Below, piece by piece: positions 10,788 through 21,583 of a stretch of 64,000 nt of DNA. The notes beneath the pieces are model-generated. The model did no database searches. It worked only from the letters and a program-made list of their open reading frames with translations, and was not told where the DNA came from. The translations under genes and the position numbers were made by a program. Origin of the DNA: Phascolomyces articulosus (Eukaryota; Mucoromycota; Mucoromycetes; Mucorales; Lichtheimiaceae); NCBI GenBank assembly GCA_025677815.1, contig JAIXMP010000009.1:992001-1056000 (forward strand), written 5' to 3'. Every line of letters begins with the position of its first letter. Within the stretch, counting starts at the first letter, position 1.

Positions 10788-11095
10788 GTAAGAGCAAAGG
10801 GTTAGAGGAAGGTGGTGGCAATGGTGTTCATGCTGTAGTCGAATGGAGGTGAAGGGGTGCTGTGCTTTGGCTTTTTGGAGAGGTGTAAATCGTAATGGTT
10901 CAGGGTTTTGGATGGGACAGAGCAAAAGGGGGTGGTACACTGGTTTTCTTATGTGGTAGTGACTGGGCATACGGTGCTGTTGTTTCAAAATCCTGTGGAA
11001 ATATACATGGCCATTGTGGAAAACAAGAAGCGTTCCATTCAAGAATTATTATAGTAAGTAATCGTGTATAATAAGGATTCTCAATCAGTCTCTGC
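10714..11095 (-). repeat. Left arm of a large imperfect inverted repeat
   Basis: Read on the minus strand, this arm matches 11275-11690 on the plus strand at roughly four bases in five. Shared landmarks include CACATAAGAGAACCAGTGTA or its variant CACATAAGAAAACCAGTGTA, TCATTCGACTACAG or CCATTCGACTACAG, and a pyrimidine tract ending TTGCAG or CTACAG that looks like a 3' splice site in both arms. The spacer is about 180 bp. Confidence 0.75.
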
Positions 11096-11274
11096 ATTAA
11101 ACAACATATTACATGAAGAAAAAAAATGCAAAAAAAAAGAAAAAAAAATTATAGTGACAACTTTGTTTTGTGTTTATGATGTAATGATGTTTGAGTGCCT
11201 TCTCTCTATTTTTATCGGATAATGCTTTATATTGATACAATAGAACACAACATGTATTAACTATTTGAATACCT

Positions 11275-11690
11275 TGGTTGATTATCCTTTATGACTCCAT
11301 TATAATGATTTCTTGTTATGAGGGATTGTTATAATGGAAGCAGAAAGCAAAGCCATTTTTTGGTTTTTTATTTTATAGTATTGTTTTCGGATATGGAACA
11401 TGTCACTGTCTCCTAAGGTAGTGAAACAATATGCATCGGAGCTCGGTCCTCCTATCACATAAGAGAACCAGTGTACCATACGATCCCCCTTTTGTTCTGT
11501 TCCATTCAAAGCCTTGGGCCATTGCGGTTTACATCTCTTCAAAAAGTCAAAGTGCAGCGTCCTGGATCCTTCATTCGACTACAGTATGGACATCATTGTC
11601 ATCATCTTTCTCTTTCTCTTTTCTCTTATCTTTGTTGCAGGTTCATTGTCACCAACGGTGTGCGCTTTGGGTGCGCTAACTGTGGCGTTT
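11275..11690 (+). repeat. Right arm of the large imperfect inverted repeat
   Basis: Partner of the 10714-11095 arm. One frame is conserved in both arms (PLRFTPLQKAKAQ against PLRFTSLQKVKVQ; HEHHCHHLPL against YGHHCHHLSL). That could mean a duplicated coding exon or simply shared ancestry. Confidence 0.75.
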
Positions 11691-11923
11691 TGTTTGGCGT
11701 GTACGCCACCTGGCTTTTCTGGCTTTTTGCCGGTGAAGGAGTGTGTAACAACTCAGTTGTTGTTGTGGCAACATGTGGCATCCTGTCTTTGGCTTGGCGA
11801 TGGGCCGTTGGATTCCACTTAGGAGTGTGTAACAACTCATTTTTCCAAATGACCGGGTATCTTGGCCTAATCTTACCTATATTACTGGACAAAGAATCCC
11901 GTCTTTGGCTTGATCATTTCTAG
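11471..11923 (+). CDS. Unrecognised ORF, GC-richer than its surroundings
   Basis: A 150-codon open frame. Its first half lies in the right arm of the inverted repeat; the second half, from the TTTGTTGCAG acceptor-like site at about 11640, is unique and hydrophobic, with the hexapeptide GVCNNS appearing twice (LFAGEGVCNNSVVV and HLGVCNNSFFQ). GC content falls sharply after the stop. The true gene may begin at an upstream exon and use only the 11641-11923 part. No family recognised. It could be a non-coding GC-rich island. Confidence 0.25.
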   Translation: MYHTIPLLFCSIQSLGPLRFTSLQKVKVQRPGSFIRLQYGHHCHHLSLSLFSYLCCRFIVTNGVRFGCANCGVLFGVYATWLFWLFAGEGVCNNSVVVVATCGILSLAWRWAVGFHLGVCNNSFFQMTGYLGLILPILLDKESRLWLDHF

Positions 11924-12659
11924 TCGCCGTTGTCGTCTTCTTCAATCAACCAATTATGTTACACGCACACTTTTCTTGAATCAAGACTTTGTTAGCACCC
12001 AACGAATCTCTGCTTTATTTACTTTTCAAACCAAGATATCTGGAACAAACAAACATGTTGAATATCAACAAAAACAGAAAACACAACTACCCATCTTATG
12101 GATCTTCTTTATCGCACACCAAAATCAAGGCAAACAAATAATCATTCCATCAAAAATCATTCATGATTAGTTACCAAGAAACAATAATTTATCCAAGAAA
12201 CAAAACAATTCAAGCACTACTTTCTTTACAAGCACGAACATTGTCAAATGAACAACACGAAAATTAAATCATTATGGCAGTGGTCAAGCATTATCACTTT
12301 TGTAATCCAAGAAAAATCATTTACATATCCTTGGAAAATACAGCAATACAAGTTAACGGGACACAATTCATTATTTATTTCATCTTTGGGGATTAGAAGC
12401 AGTGGAATGATGTGATAACAACAAAACAACTAAACTCGGCATGTTATCAACCCAAATTTAAACAATCTATTACACCAATACAATTGGAAACAGTCAATGT
12501 GTCAAACAATCAAAACAAAATGCACGACTGTATCTGATTGTGGAACTATGGAAACAAAGCGGTCAAATATAGTAGTGGGTACATCTTATTCATGGCAGTA
12601 GCAGCATCGACATTGTCATCTACCATTACCTTTGATTCTTCAGCATCATTATTATCAAT

Positions 12660-13150
12660 AATTATAACAACATTTATTTTGTCTTCTTCATCGATAATTA
12701 TTACAACTATTATTTCTCGTCACTATTATCATCACTATTTCAACAAGCGTTCATCTTCAATCATTGTTGTAGAAACTATTTGTTATCTTATTTCTTCAAT
12801 ATCTCAACCATTGAAGCAACCATTTTGCCACCTTTTTCTTCATCATCGACAGTTTCGACATCAACCACATTGTCATCTTTGTCGATATCTATTACAACTA
12901 CTATTTCGTCTTCACCATTGCTATCTTGACCGACATTTATAGCAACAAATATTTCACCGTCATCTTCTTCTTCACTATGAACAACTTTTACAACTATTAT
13001 CTGTCTTCTTATTCACCAAAAACTATTACAACTATTCATGACCTCTTCTTCTTCGTCATCCTCATCTATAACTATCATGGCGCCAATTACTCCACCTTCT
13101 TCATCGACAACGATTACAACTACTATTTATTCTTCATCACCAACTCATAC
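12660..13150 (+). repeat. Diverged ATTACAACTATT-type minisatellite
   Basis: Copies of ATTACAACTATTATTT followed by a TCTTCWTC-rich spacer recur near 12664, 12700, 12890, 12987, 13025 and 13109 at irregular spacing. Confidence 0.5.
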
Positions 13151-14624
13151 TCAAGAGCATCATCGGGGAACAAAAAATTATGTTAAATCCAAAACAAGCA
13201 ACATATATATCTATCCAACTCTATCAAACAAAATGCATCCAAACCATAGTATACAACACAATCTTACAAAAAAAAACATCATACTATTCAACGAAATTGA
13301 AACTCTTTATATACAATCTATTACTCAATATACAACTAATTATTATTTTCCTTCGTGGAAATCAACAAATACATCAACGCATGGAAACTACCGTTTTTCA
13401 AATATCAATCGACTACATGGAGCCAATCCAAGAAGCAAAAAAAAAGGATACAATCAACAAAATCAACATTCTAATTATCTTTCATTTGTCAGCATGGCCA
13501 TCACGGGGTAAACATTGCGGAATATGGGGTCAACGCGAGAAGTATCAATTATAATCAAACATAAACATCTTCATTCATGAGGGGGTCAAGTTATCACTCA
13601 ATCCACTATCTTTATGAAACCTGTCATATTCATAAATATTACCATCGTCTGCAACGCATCGCCATCAGCAATTCATTTTCATTATTGACCATAATACTTT
13701 ATCTGTTAACAAAATATTCTCTCCATCATCCAATTATCATTTTCATCAAGTTGTCACCGTCAAAAAGTCATTGTTATCGGAAACATTTTTATCGTCAGAT
13801 CATCTCCATCGCCATCAAACCTTCTTCTTTATTATAAACAACAATGTGTCTTTATAGTGACAAGTTTTCTTCTTTATCAACAAGCCTTCATCATCATCAT
13901 CATCATCATCACCGTCACTATTACCAGTCTTCTTCATTATTATCAACAATCACTATCTTTGTCAACCGAGGTCATCATCACCTACAGTTGCCACTGTCAT
14001 CATCAATCTGTTGTCATCGTCACCATCATCACCATCAATTTACCATCTTCATCTTCATTAATTAATCATCTTCACCAACCATTTATCTTCATCAACTACA
14101 AGTCATCACTCATAGCTACCATGGGGGGAATACAACATTGACTTGCAATGAACAGTGATACATATCAAACATACACAATCCTTTTTATAAATTAATATAT
14201 CAATCCAACCAAACACAATGTCATCTATACAACAAGAAACAACAATCAAACCAAAAACTTTAATCGATTTTTGAATCAAAATTAATCAAGCACTAAATAT
14301 CTCAATAACCAACACGATCACACTGTATTTTTGAAATCAGCATTTTAATTGTCAAAAAAAAAAAAAGCAACGAGAAGTCCTATATCGTCTCAGATTAAAC
14401 AACAAATTTTCCATTATTGACAGCGTCACCATCATCATTATCAAAAACAAAAGGGGGAAATAACATCACAATGTACATATATATATAAGGAACTACAATA
14501 CATCAATGTCTTTTTGAGGGTCAAGAACGAAATCTATCCATCAACATATTATCAAAACACAACAAACCAAACTCAAATAATCTACATTCAACTATTTCTG
14601 GATCCAGTCATTTTTTTACTTGCG

Positions 14625-15095
14625 AGTACTTATTGTACTAAAAGAGGAAAACTATTAACAATCACTCGATACGTATTATATTATTGGAAGCATCGGTAAA
14701 ATGTTCAAAAAACTGGAAAATTCAACACCGTCGTGCGTAGCATCATCACCATCATTGTCATCGTTATCGCAACATTCGTCGTCATAAAAATTGTCATCGC
14801 CATAACAACCAAAGGGGAAATATCATTATCTAACTGTGGGAGCAATTATACACATCAAAAAACAAAGCCAATCTTTGCATCACATCTTTTTGGGGGGAAA
14901 CCAATACATGCATTGAAAATGTCGTCGTCTTATTTTGAAATAGCAAAAACGTCAAATAACCCAGTACATACATCCAGTTATTATTTCAAATCCACATCTT
15001 TTCAGTCTGGAAACAACACTATTAATAAACGTGCCAAAAAAAAAATAACATTACCATAAGCAACAATCATCAAGAATAGGCTACACTCTACATCA
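14625..15095 (+). repeat. Dispersed repeat, copy 2 (direct partner at 7.4-7.7 kb)
   Basis: Same order of landmarks as the 7370-7720 copy, but with about 100 bp of TCATCATC/CGTCGT sequence inserted near 14705-14800. Confidence 0.7.
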
Positions 15096-15330
15096 TACAA
15101 ATATGTAACAACATCAACAATTGTGCGCCTATTATATTCGGAGCATCAAATAACATTTCAGCAAATGAAACATATCACCAAAATTATTCATCAAAACAAA
15201 CTTTGAAATATTTCATACACACCATGCAAAAAAATAGAACAACAAAATCATTAATATAATATACATCAAATTATACCTTGTGCATCATCATTCAACACCA
15301 AGGATCAAAAGAAATTTACGGCAAAATATA

Positions 15331-15708
15331 TTTGAATACATTGCAGCACTGGCCACGCGATTTATTTTATTTGGAATATACAGCAGGAGCATTGAAGGGG
15401 GAGGAACCAGGACAACTATAAAATATATATGGGGGATCATTAAAACTGTCATGAATCATTATCATCTTGAAGAAGCGGAAATCTTCAAAGCCATTGGAGG
15501 GAAAACACAAGAACAACCACCAAGTATACGTTCAAAGGGTCAATATTGTTGTTATATTGGGGGGAACAACAATGTTACATATTATATACGGTAATGGACA
15601 ATTTTTATTTTCATACTTCAGCAAACAGCATCAATTACACATGTGTCAGCCATCATCAAAAAAGTCAAAGACAAAAGAAATATCACGATAGAATTGGGAA
15701 GGAGTAAA
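15331..15708. other. Unassigned stretch
   Basis: Two overlapping + frames (15280-15594 and 15467-15691) lack signatures. I see no supported gene. Confidence 0.4.
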
Positions 15709-16165
15709 TAATATACACCAAGAGATGTGGAATTCCAAAATATGCAGCGTAAGTAAGTGTAAATATCAAGAGAGAAGAGGGGGGGTAGAAAAGATATTTC
15801 ATCGTTATTTTTAACTTGTGTCCAAAATGATACGTAAAATACCGGTGAATTTTTTTTTACCATGTTTAATAGGTCTTGTCAAAATGAAACAAGATGGAAA
15901 ACAATGACAATCGATTATGAAGAGATTGTGATACTACAAAAAAAAAGACATGTACCTATTATATAGTATAATGTTGGTTACGTACAAAAGTATTTATTTT
16001 AATGGAGAAGAATCCCGAAGTGGTAAAAAAAACCAGGTATATAGTATTTGGATGAAGGTGATGAATGATATATACTATAAATATATAGATGTATGGCAAT
16101 ATGGGATTACATGTTCATGCCTTTGTAAACTTTAGGGAAGTTTACAAATGGTCAAAGACAGACAC
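15709..16165 (+). repeat. Dispersed repeat, copy in + orientation (inverted partner at 53.2-53.6 kb)
   Basis: This segment is found reverse-complemented at 53248-53639 at roughly 85-90% identity by eye. Shared strings include CAAGAGATGTGGAATTCCA, GACAATCGATTATGAAGA, GTTGGTTACGTACAAA, TTTGGATGAAGGTGATGAAT and ACAAATGGTCAAAGACAGA. It has no coding frame, so it is probably a non-autonomous mobile or satellite-like sequence. Confidence 0.8.
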
Positions 16166-19100
16166 ACATCCAATTAATCAATCCTGCAGCAGTTAAGTAT
16201 CAAGTACAATATCAGTTCAGTCACACGCCATTATATATAAACAACACGTCTGCTAAATATATAAAAACTTTAAAATACTAAATGATATATAGGAGCAATG
16301 ACGAAGTGGATCGATCAAATCTTGATATTGTAGAAAATATATTATCAATGTCCTTTTATTGTATATATAAATCCATTTCCAAAACATTGGGTAAGTTTCT
16401 TCTCATATTTTTTGTGAAAGATAATGAAAAGGGATCTATCAGATATAATCAACTAAACCAACGTATTGATTTGATAGGCAATATATATATATGGATCAAC
16501 ATCAAGAAATAACATCAAGTTCAAGCAAAATTCAAAAAAAAAAAGGTATAGAATAATGAATAGCTATATTATTGATACGGGAATTTCGGGTACTGATAGT
16601 TTTTGAATTTTATATTGTGATAGTGATAGATATAACTATATCATTATTCCAAAAAAAAAAAGCATGGATCAAACAACATATAATTTCATTAGGTTCAAAA
16701 AAAGAGGTATAATAAGAAATGAAGATGCTTTATAAGTACTACCTTACTGATAAATTTTGATATTTAGATTATGGTTGCCATACCTCCTATGATTTTATTA
16801 TTATTCCAACAAAAAATGCACAGTTTACCACTACACAATCCAGACCATACATGACCTACTACGAACAGGTAATATAAGCAACACTGAAAAAGATAGTGAG
16901 ATTTTATCAAGAAGATCGGGATTTATTAAAGGTATTTTATGGTATGCATAGTATATAGAAATGGACCCAAAAATACGAATCACGGAGACAATATCATGTA
17001 TTTGGCCACTACTTTATTTGGTATTTTTATTTGGTGTTTGAAGTACCTAATACCATATCCTTCTATAATAACAAAATTATCAATAAATTCCAACATTGTC
17101 ATGAATATATATAGTATATGCGGTACAAACGTATTTATTATATGCGGCGATGATTTCACCAAAAAAAAATACATATCTCCTTTCTTCCTAAATGATAATA
17201 AATAAATCAAGTCAATAGGAATCTCTTTGGAAATTAGCATAATATTATAAACTGGTTTTTTTTAAGATAATGGTTTAAGCAAATGGTCCAAGTTCTGTCA
17301 TAAAAATATAATAGCTAATTATAATACCTACATGAACAATGAAAATTTTCCTTTTTAAAAAACAACTAAGATATAATGAACGCATAGTACTTTACGGTGG
17401 CGGAATTATGATTTACTGCATAGAAAATAACCAAATCAGCATTTTGAATAAACTTTAATACATGGATATTCACTTAGCTAAAATTAAGATACTGCCAAGT
17501 GCATTTTCTATTATTTAATAATCTAGCAAATAGCAATGCTACTAATAAAACATGATATTATGAATGGCAATGCGTCATTGCTACTAAAAAGTATATTCAT
17601 ATTATTTAGGCTCTCAATCTCCACACTACTTAATTTAGTTCGATTGAAACAAGCTTTCTTTCATATAAAAATTTTTAAAGAAATAGTAGCAAAGACAACA
17701 CTAACAACAATGGCTTTTCCTTTCTTTAGTTTATAATCTACCATCTTTTTGGTTTAGAACTTCATATTAGAATAATGAAAAATGATCGGTCTGTGCATTA
17801 TTCATTTAAAACAGGCCATGCGTACGTATATTTAGGGACTCTATTTTTTTTAACTAGATTGATATGGTAAAACAACCTAGAAAATATCAGAAAAGTGGAA
17901 AACAACTCTATTAAACATTGACATTTTTCATAAGAACAAAAATATACTTCATCCTATCTCTATCCCTTTCTCTTTCTTCAAAGTTACTTTTTTTACTATT
18001 GCTTGTTTCATTTATATACCTCATAGAAGAATATTATGAACAATTAGGAAATTGTCCCTCAACTTCTTAAACACTGCTCCTATTTTCTCGACCATTAGCA
18101 ACGTTGTCCCGAACACTTTTTGAAAAGCAGTTTAATTTAATTCCATTTATTATAAAAAAACAACAAAATTTTGTATATTTTTTTCTTTTTTTTTCGTTGG
18201 GTATATATTCTTCATAATTTGAACTAAATATTCTAAAAAAAGCACATACAAAAAAGAAGAAGGACGATGCTATATATTGGCTTCTTCCAACTTCTTCCGA
18301 GAAGAAAGCCTTAACCTTAACAAACACATTCTTTATTTCAAGATATTTTCGCATCTAAAAAGTAAAAGTGGTCTTCTAGACTATAAAAAAAAAACTAATT
18401 CTGTGTTCCCATCAAGCATGTGGTCCGATAAAAATCAATTTTTACGGAGAGCTCTTTTTCTTTAGAAGAAAAAATGTTACACAATAATCAATCGGTTATC
18501 CATTTGGTGTTACGGTCGATCCTCCATCGCCCATCAATTAAACAAGAACTTAAAAACCGAATTTGGAGTATGTAATTATTTTATGGGGGGAGAGATGATT
18601 CATATTTAGAATAAACCAAGTATGGAAAAAAAAAGTCCATCTCAGCTTTTGTTTATATTAGTGCTTTTTATATGAACACTTCCTCCACCATTTTATCATT
18701 TTTAAAATACAATGGTTTTTTGCTACAAAAAGAAGTAAATGTTATTATTATAGAGTAACTAAGTTTTAATTGGGAGGTACAGCTAAACTAAAGTGACTCG
18801 GCTGGTCCCTGTTTAATTATCATTCTCAGTTAATGTATAACTTAATGATGTACTAAAATATCCATGAAATGTTTCATATAATTACATATATAATGAAATA
18901 GGGAACTTGTTTCTCTGATTATAATGGTACCATTTAGAAAGTTTACATATATAACTTACTGAGATTTTCACACCTTAAGCTGTCAATTAATTGTAAAAAC
19001 TGCAATGACATATAATCATTGCAATTGCTCTACTTTATCACTTGTTCCACTTCATATCTTTTAAGTTTCATTTTTGTAAAACCGTAGTGGTAGGTGGAAC

Positions 19101-20523
19101 AACCATGTGCAATTGAAGTTATTATCGGGTTTACTCTTTTCTTTCATTTATTTATAAGGTAGTACGCAAGCACGATGTAGGGTGGATCGCTAGTGCTTAT
19201 AAGGATATCGGAGAAGTACCGGTTGTTGTGTTTTTTTAGTATAGAAAAGGAGATTTCTACCACCTTTATATATATATATAAAGTTTGGTGTAAAGGTCCA
19301 ATTGAGGAATACATACAACACGTAAAAAGTATTGATATGGTAATATCGTTCGAAACACCCGCATCCATCATTCAAAAAAGTTAAAACCCGGGTATTTACT
19401 CAACGAACAAACCTGAGATGTCTTATGAAGCACCCACTTATAGAGCAATGAAACCCTGTTTTAATCTCTGGTATGCTTTTTGATGAAATGACGGATGTTA
19501 CGTAAATTTTACACGTTTTTAAATATAATTACATTACCTATTCCTTGGTATAAATAAAACAACGGAATAGACATCAATTCATCACACACTAACTGTATCA
19601 TTTGCTGCATTGGATGAACAAAGAGATTCTAGCTATATTGTTTATATTGGATATTAAAAATACATCTTTTTCTCCATATACTTATAGGAAGAATAAAAAT
19701 TATGCAATTAAATGAATGACGTTCTGTATATAGATTGAATGTTGTAAATCATTATTAATAGTAGATTACTGTCACACAGTTTTATCTTTTGATTGTTGGT
19801 GTTACTAGTACACACATATGAAAAGAGGTAAGGAGAGGCATCATTATAACTTGTTTTTATTTCATTCAGATGGACGTAATTGTGCATTTTAAACAGAGAA
19901 TATATACTAGGTATATCTGTATATATTTGAATAATAAAAGACGAGTTACGTATAATGGATAGAAGATGAATAGATGTTTCTTTATAATCCGGTGTATTTA
20001 AATAGGTTAAAATGGAGAATTTTATTGTGTAATTGGGACGGAAACATTAAACTGCTTTTATATCAACAACACGTTTTACTAATGAAATACAATAATGTTT
20101 TTTTTTGACGCTATCACAAAACAGTAACTGTATTTTATGTGTGAGAGAAAAAGACTGTCAGCTTGTTCTTTTGTCTTCTCCCCCAGTTTTTATTGCGTAA
20201 CTTTAAACTTCCCTGAAAACCGACTAATTTTTTGAAAATCAGCCAACTAAAATAAATTGATTCTAAAAATGGGAATAAAATAAAAAAGGAACTAAAAAGT
20301 TTATTTTTTTTTCCTTTCAAAGGGAAAATTATTAGAATTACGCATTATTCTTAGTAGTAATTTGATAAATGTATGTTTAAAAACAAGCAACTTTAATAAT
20401 AATAATAATAATAATAAATTTCGTTAATATGTTGTAAGTAGTTTGTATTGAAGAGAAAAGAGGAGAATGAGTTAGAATAGATGTATGAGATGAATTTGGG
20501 TTATAAGGGAAAGTTTAGGGAAT
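16166..20523. other. 4.3 kb of AT-rich DNA without recognisable genes
   Basis: Many stops in all frames; the longest ORFs (95 codons or fewer, mainly Phe/Ile/Lys/Tyr) look random. There is an (AAT)n run at about 20394-20417. I see no gene or clear repeat. Confidence 0.55.
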
Positions 20524-21456
20524 TTAAAAAAGACCAGCAGCGACGGCACCAGCAAGAGCCAAAGCAATGGGAGCAGCAGCGACCTTACCGGCGGCGCTTT
20601 CATCAGAAGATTCTTCAGCACTGCTAGCAGAGCCAGAGGAAGAACCGGAGGAAGAACCAGAAGGAGAAGAGCCAGAGGCGGAAGCAGAACCAGAGGGCTT
20701 GGAAGCAGAAGCACTAGCGGAAGAACCACTGGAAGGAGCAGCAGAAGCAGAGGAAGAAGAGTTGGCTATATAATCCATTCATCATTGATAAATTAGTATT
20801 TATTTACAACTCTTGTTTATTATTATTCTCGAAGTAAACAAACAAACAAAATGAAAAGCTTAATTTTTCTTATTGCTTGTTATAAAACAAATCGAAATAA
20901 ATAAAGACACTTACAGCTACCAGAACCGGCTTCAATGGCGAAGTGACCAGTGTAAGCAATGTTAGGGGATTCACCCAACTCGAAAGCGTCTATAATATAG
21001 TTAAAATAGAAATGATTGTTATCAATAATCATATCGTATATCATCGTGCATTATTAATCGAATTATTTCTATAAATATGTACAATCTTGACCAGGGGCGG
21101 TATCAGCAGGGATCTTCCAGGTGAGGGTTTGCTTCTTAGCATCTACGTTGGAAGCAACTTCGGTGACGGGTTGGAGAAGAGTAGCTTCACCCTTAGCGAG
21201 CATGATCTTGGGGATAGTGTCAACAGTGGGGTTGATCCTATAATTTTATACGAATGTCAATTTATTTTCATTCTACTATAGTAAAAAAAGTGGAATTTTT
21301 TCATAGTAAAAGAATAACTATTTACCAGGTGATGATGGCATCTTGACCAGCAGTATACTTGGCACCTTCAAGAGGAGCGGTGATGCTAACAATAGCTTGT
21401 TGAGCAGAGACGGAAGCGACAGCAAGAGCAGCGATGGCGGCGACAATGGACTTCAT
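20524..21456 (-). CDS. GPI-anchored, Ser-rich Kre9/Knh1-type cell-wall protein
   Basis: Four exons (21456-21326, 21237-21083, 20989-20915, 20765-20524) join in phase to 200 residues. Residues 1-18 (MKSIVAAIAALAVASVSA) are a signal peptide. The next hundred form the domain typical of the Ser/Thr-rich GPI-anchored family related to Kre9/Knh1: TAPLEGAKYTAGQDAIITW, then MLAKGEA, KKQTLTWKIPADT and the closing strand GHFAIEAGS. Residues 120-180 are almost pure Ser/Ala/Gly, a likely O-mannosylated stalk. The end, ESAAGKVAAAPIALALAG and on to the last Phe, is a GPI-attachment signal: small residues, then a hydrophobic tail. The protein should travel through the secretory pathway to the plasma membrane or wall. 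Codon use is C-ending and much less AT-rich than the neighbourhood, which suggests strong expression. A TATAAA lies 122 bp upstream of the start. Confidence 0.85.
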
Positions 21457-21577
21457 GATGATTTTATATAAGGAAAGTTATGGGGGGGTTTAAGTTGCTT
21501 GTTTAAAAGGGCGGGATTGAATGAAAGAGAGTAAAGTGAAAAGAAGAAAAACAAATTAGTAAAACAAAGGATCCTTT

Positions 21578-21583
21578 TTATAT
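21578..21583 (-). promoter_or_regulatory. TATA box candidate for the GPI-anchored protein gene
   Basis: TATAAAAAG on the minus strand, 122 bp upstream of the start codon, in a locally GC-richer promoter. Confidence 0.45.

Larger units (their letters stand above)
11924..15330 (+). other. 3.4-kb G-depleted tract without supported genes
   Basis: For more than 3 kb the + strand is made almost entirely of A, C and T, with G rare. Open frames exist (12538-12942, 13038-13511, 13844-14141) but they are Ser/Ile/Tyr/His low-complexity translations of TCATCATC and ATTACAACTATT repeats. Part of the tract (14625-15095) is a copy of the 7.4-kb repeat. I see no credible protein. Confidence 0.6.

Noticed and set aside
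10710..11042. 110-codon minus-strand ORF
   Set aside because: It lies wholly in the left arm of the inverted repeat; its similarity to the + ORF at 11.47 kb is explained by the duplication. I kept only a low-confidence call on the right arm, which extends into unique sequence.
13844..14141. His-rich and Ile-rich open frames
   Set aside because: These read a TCATCATC repeat in two frames; no real protein composition.
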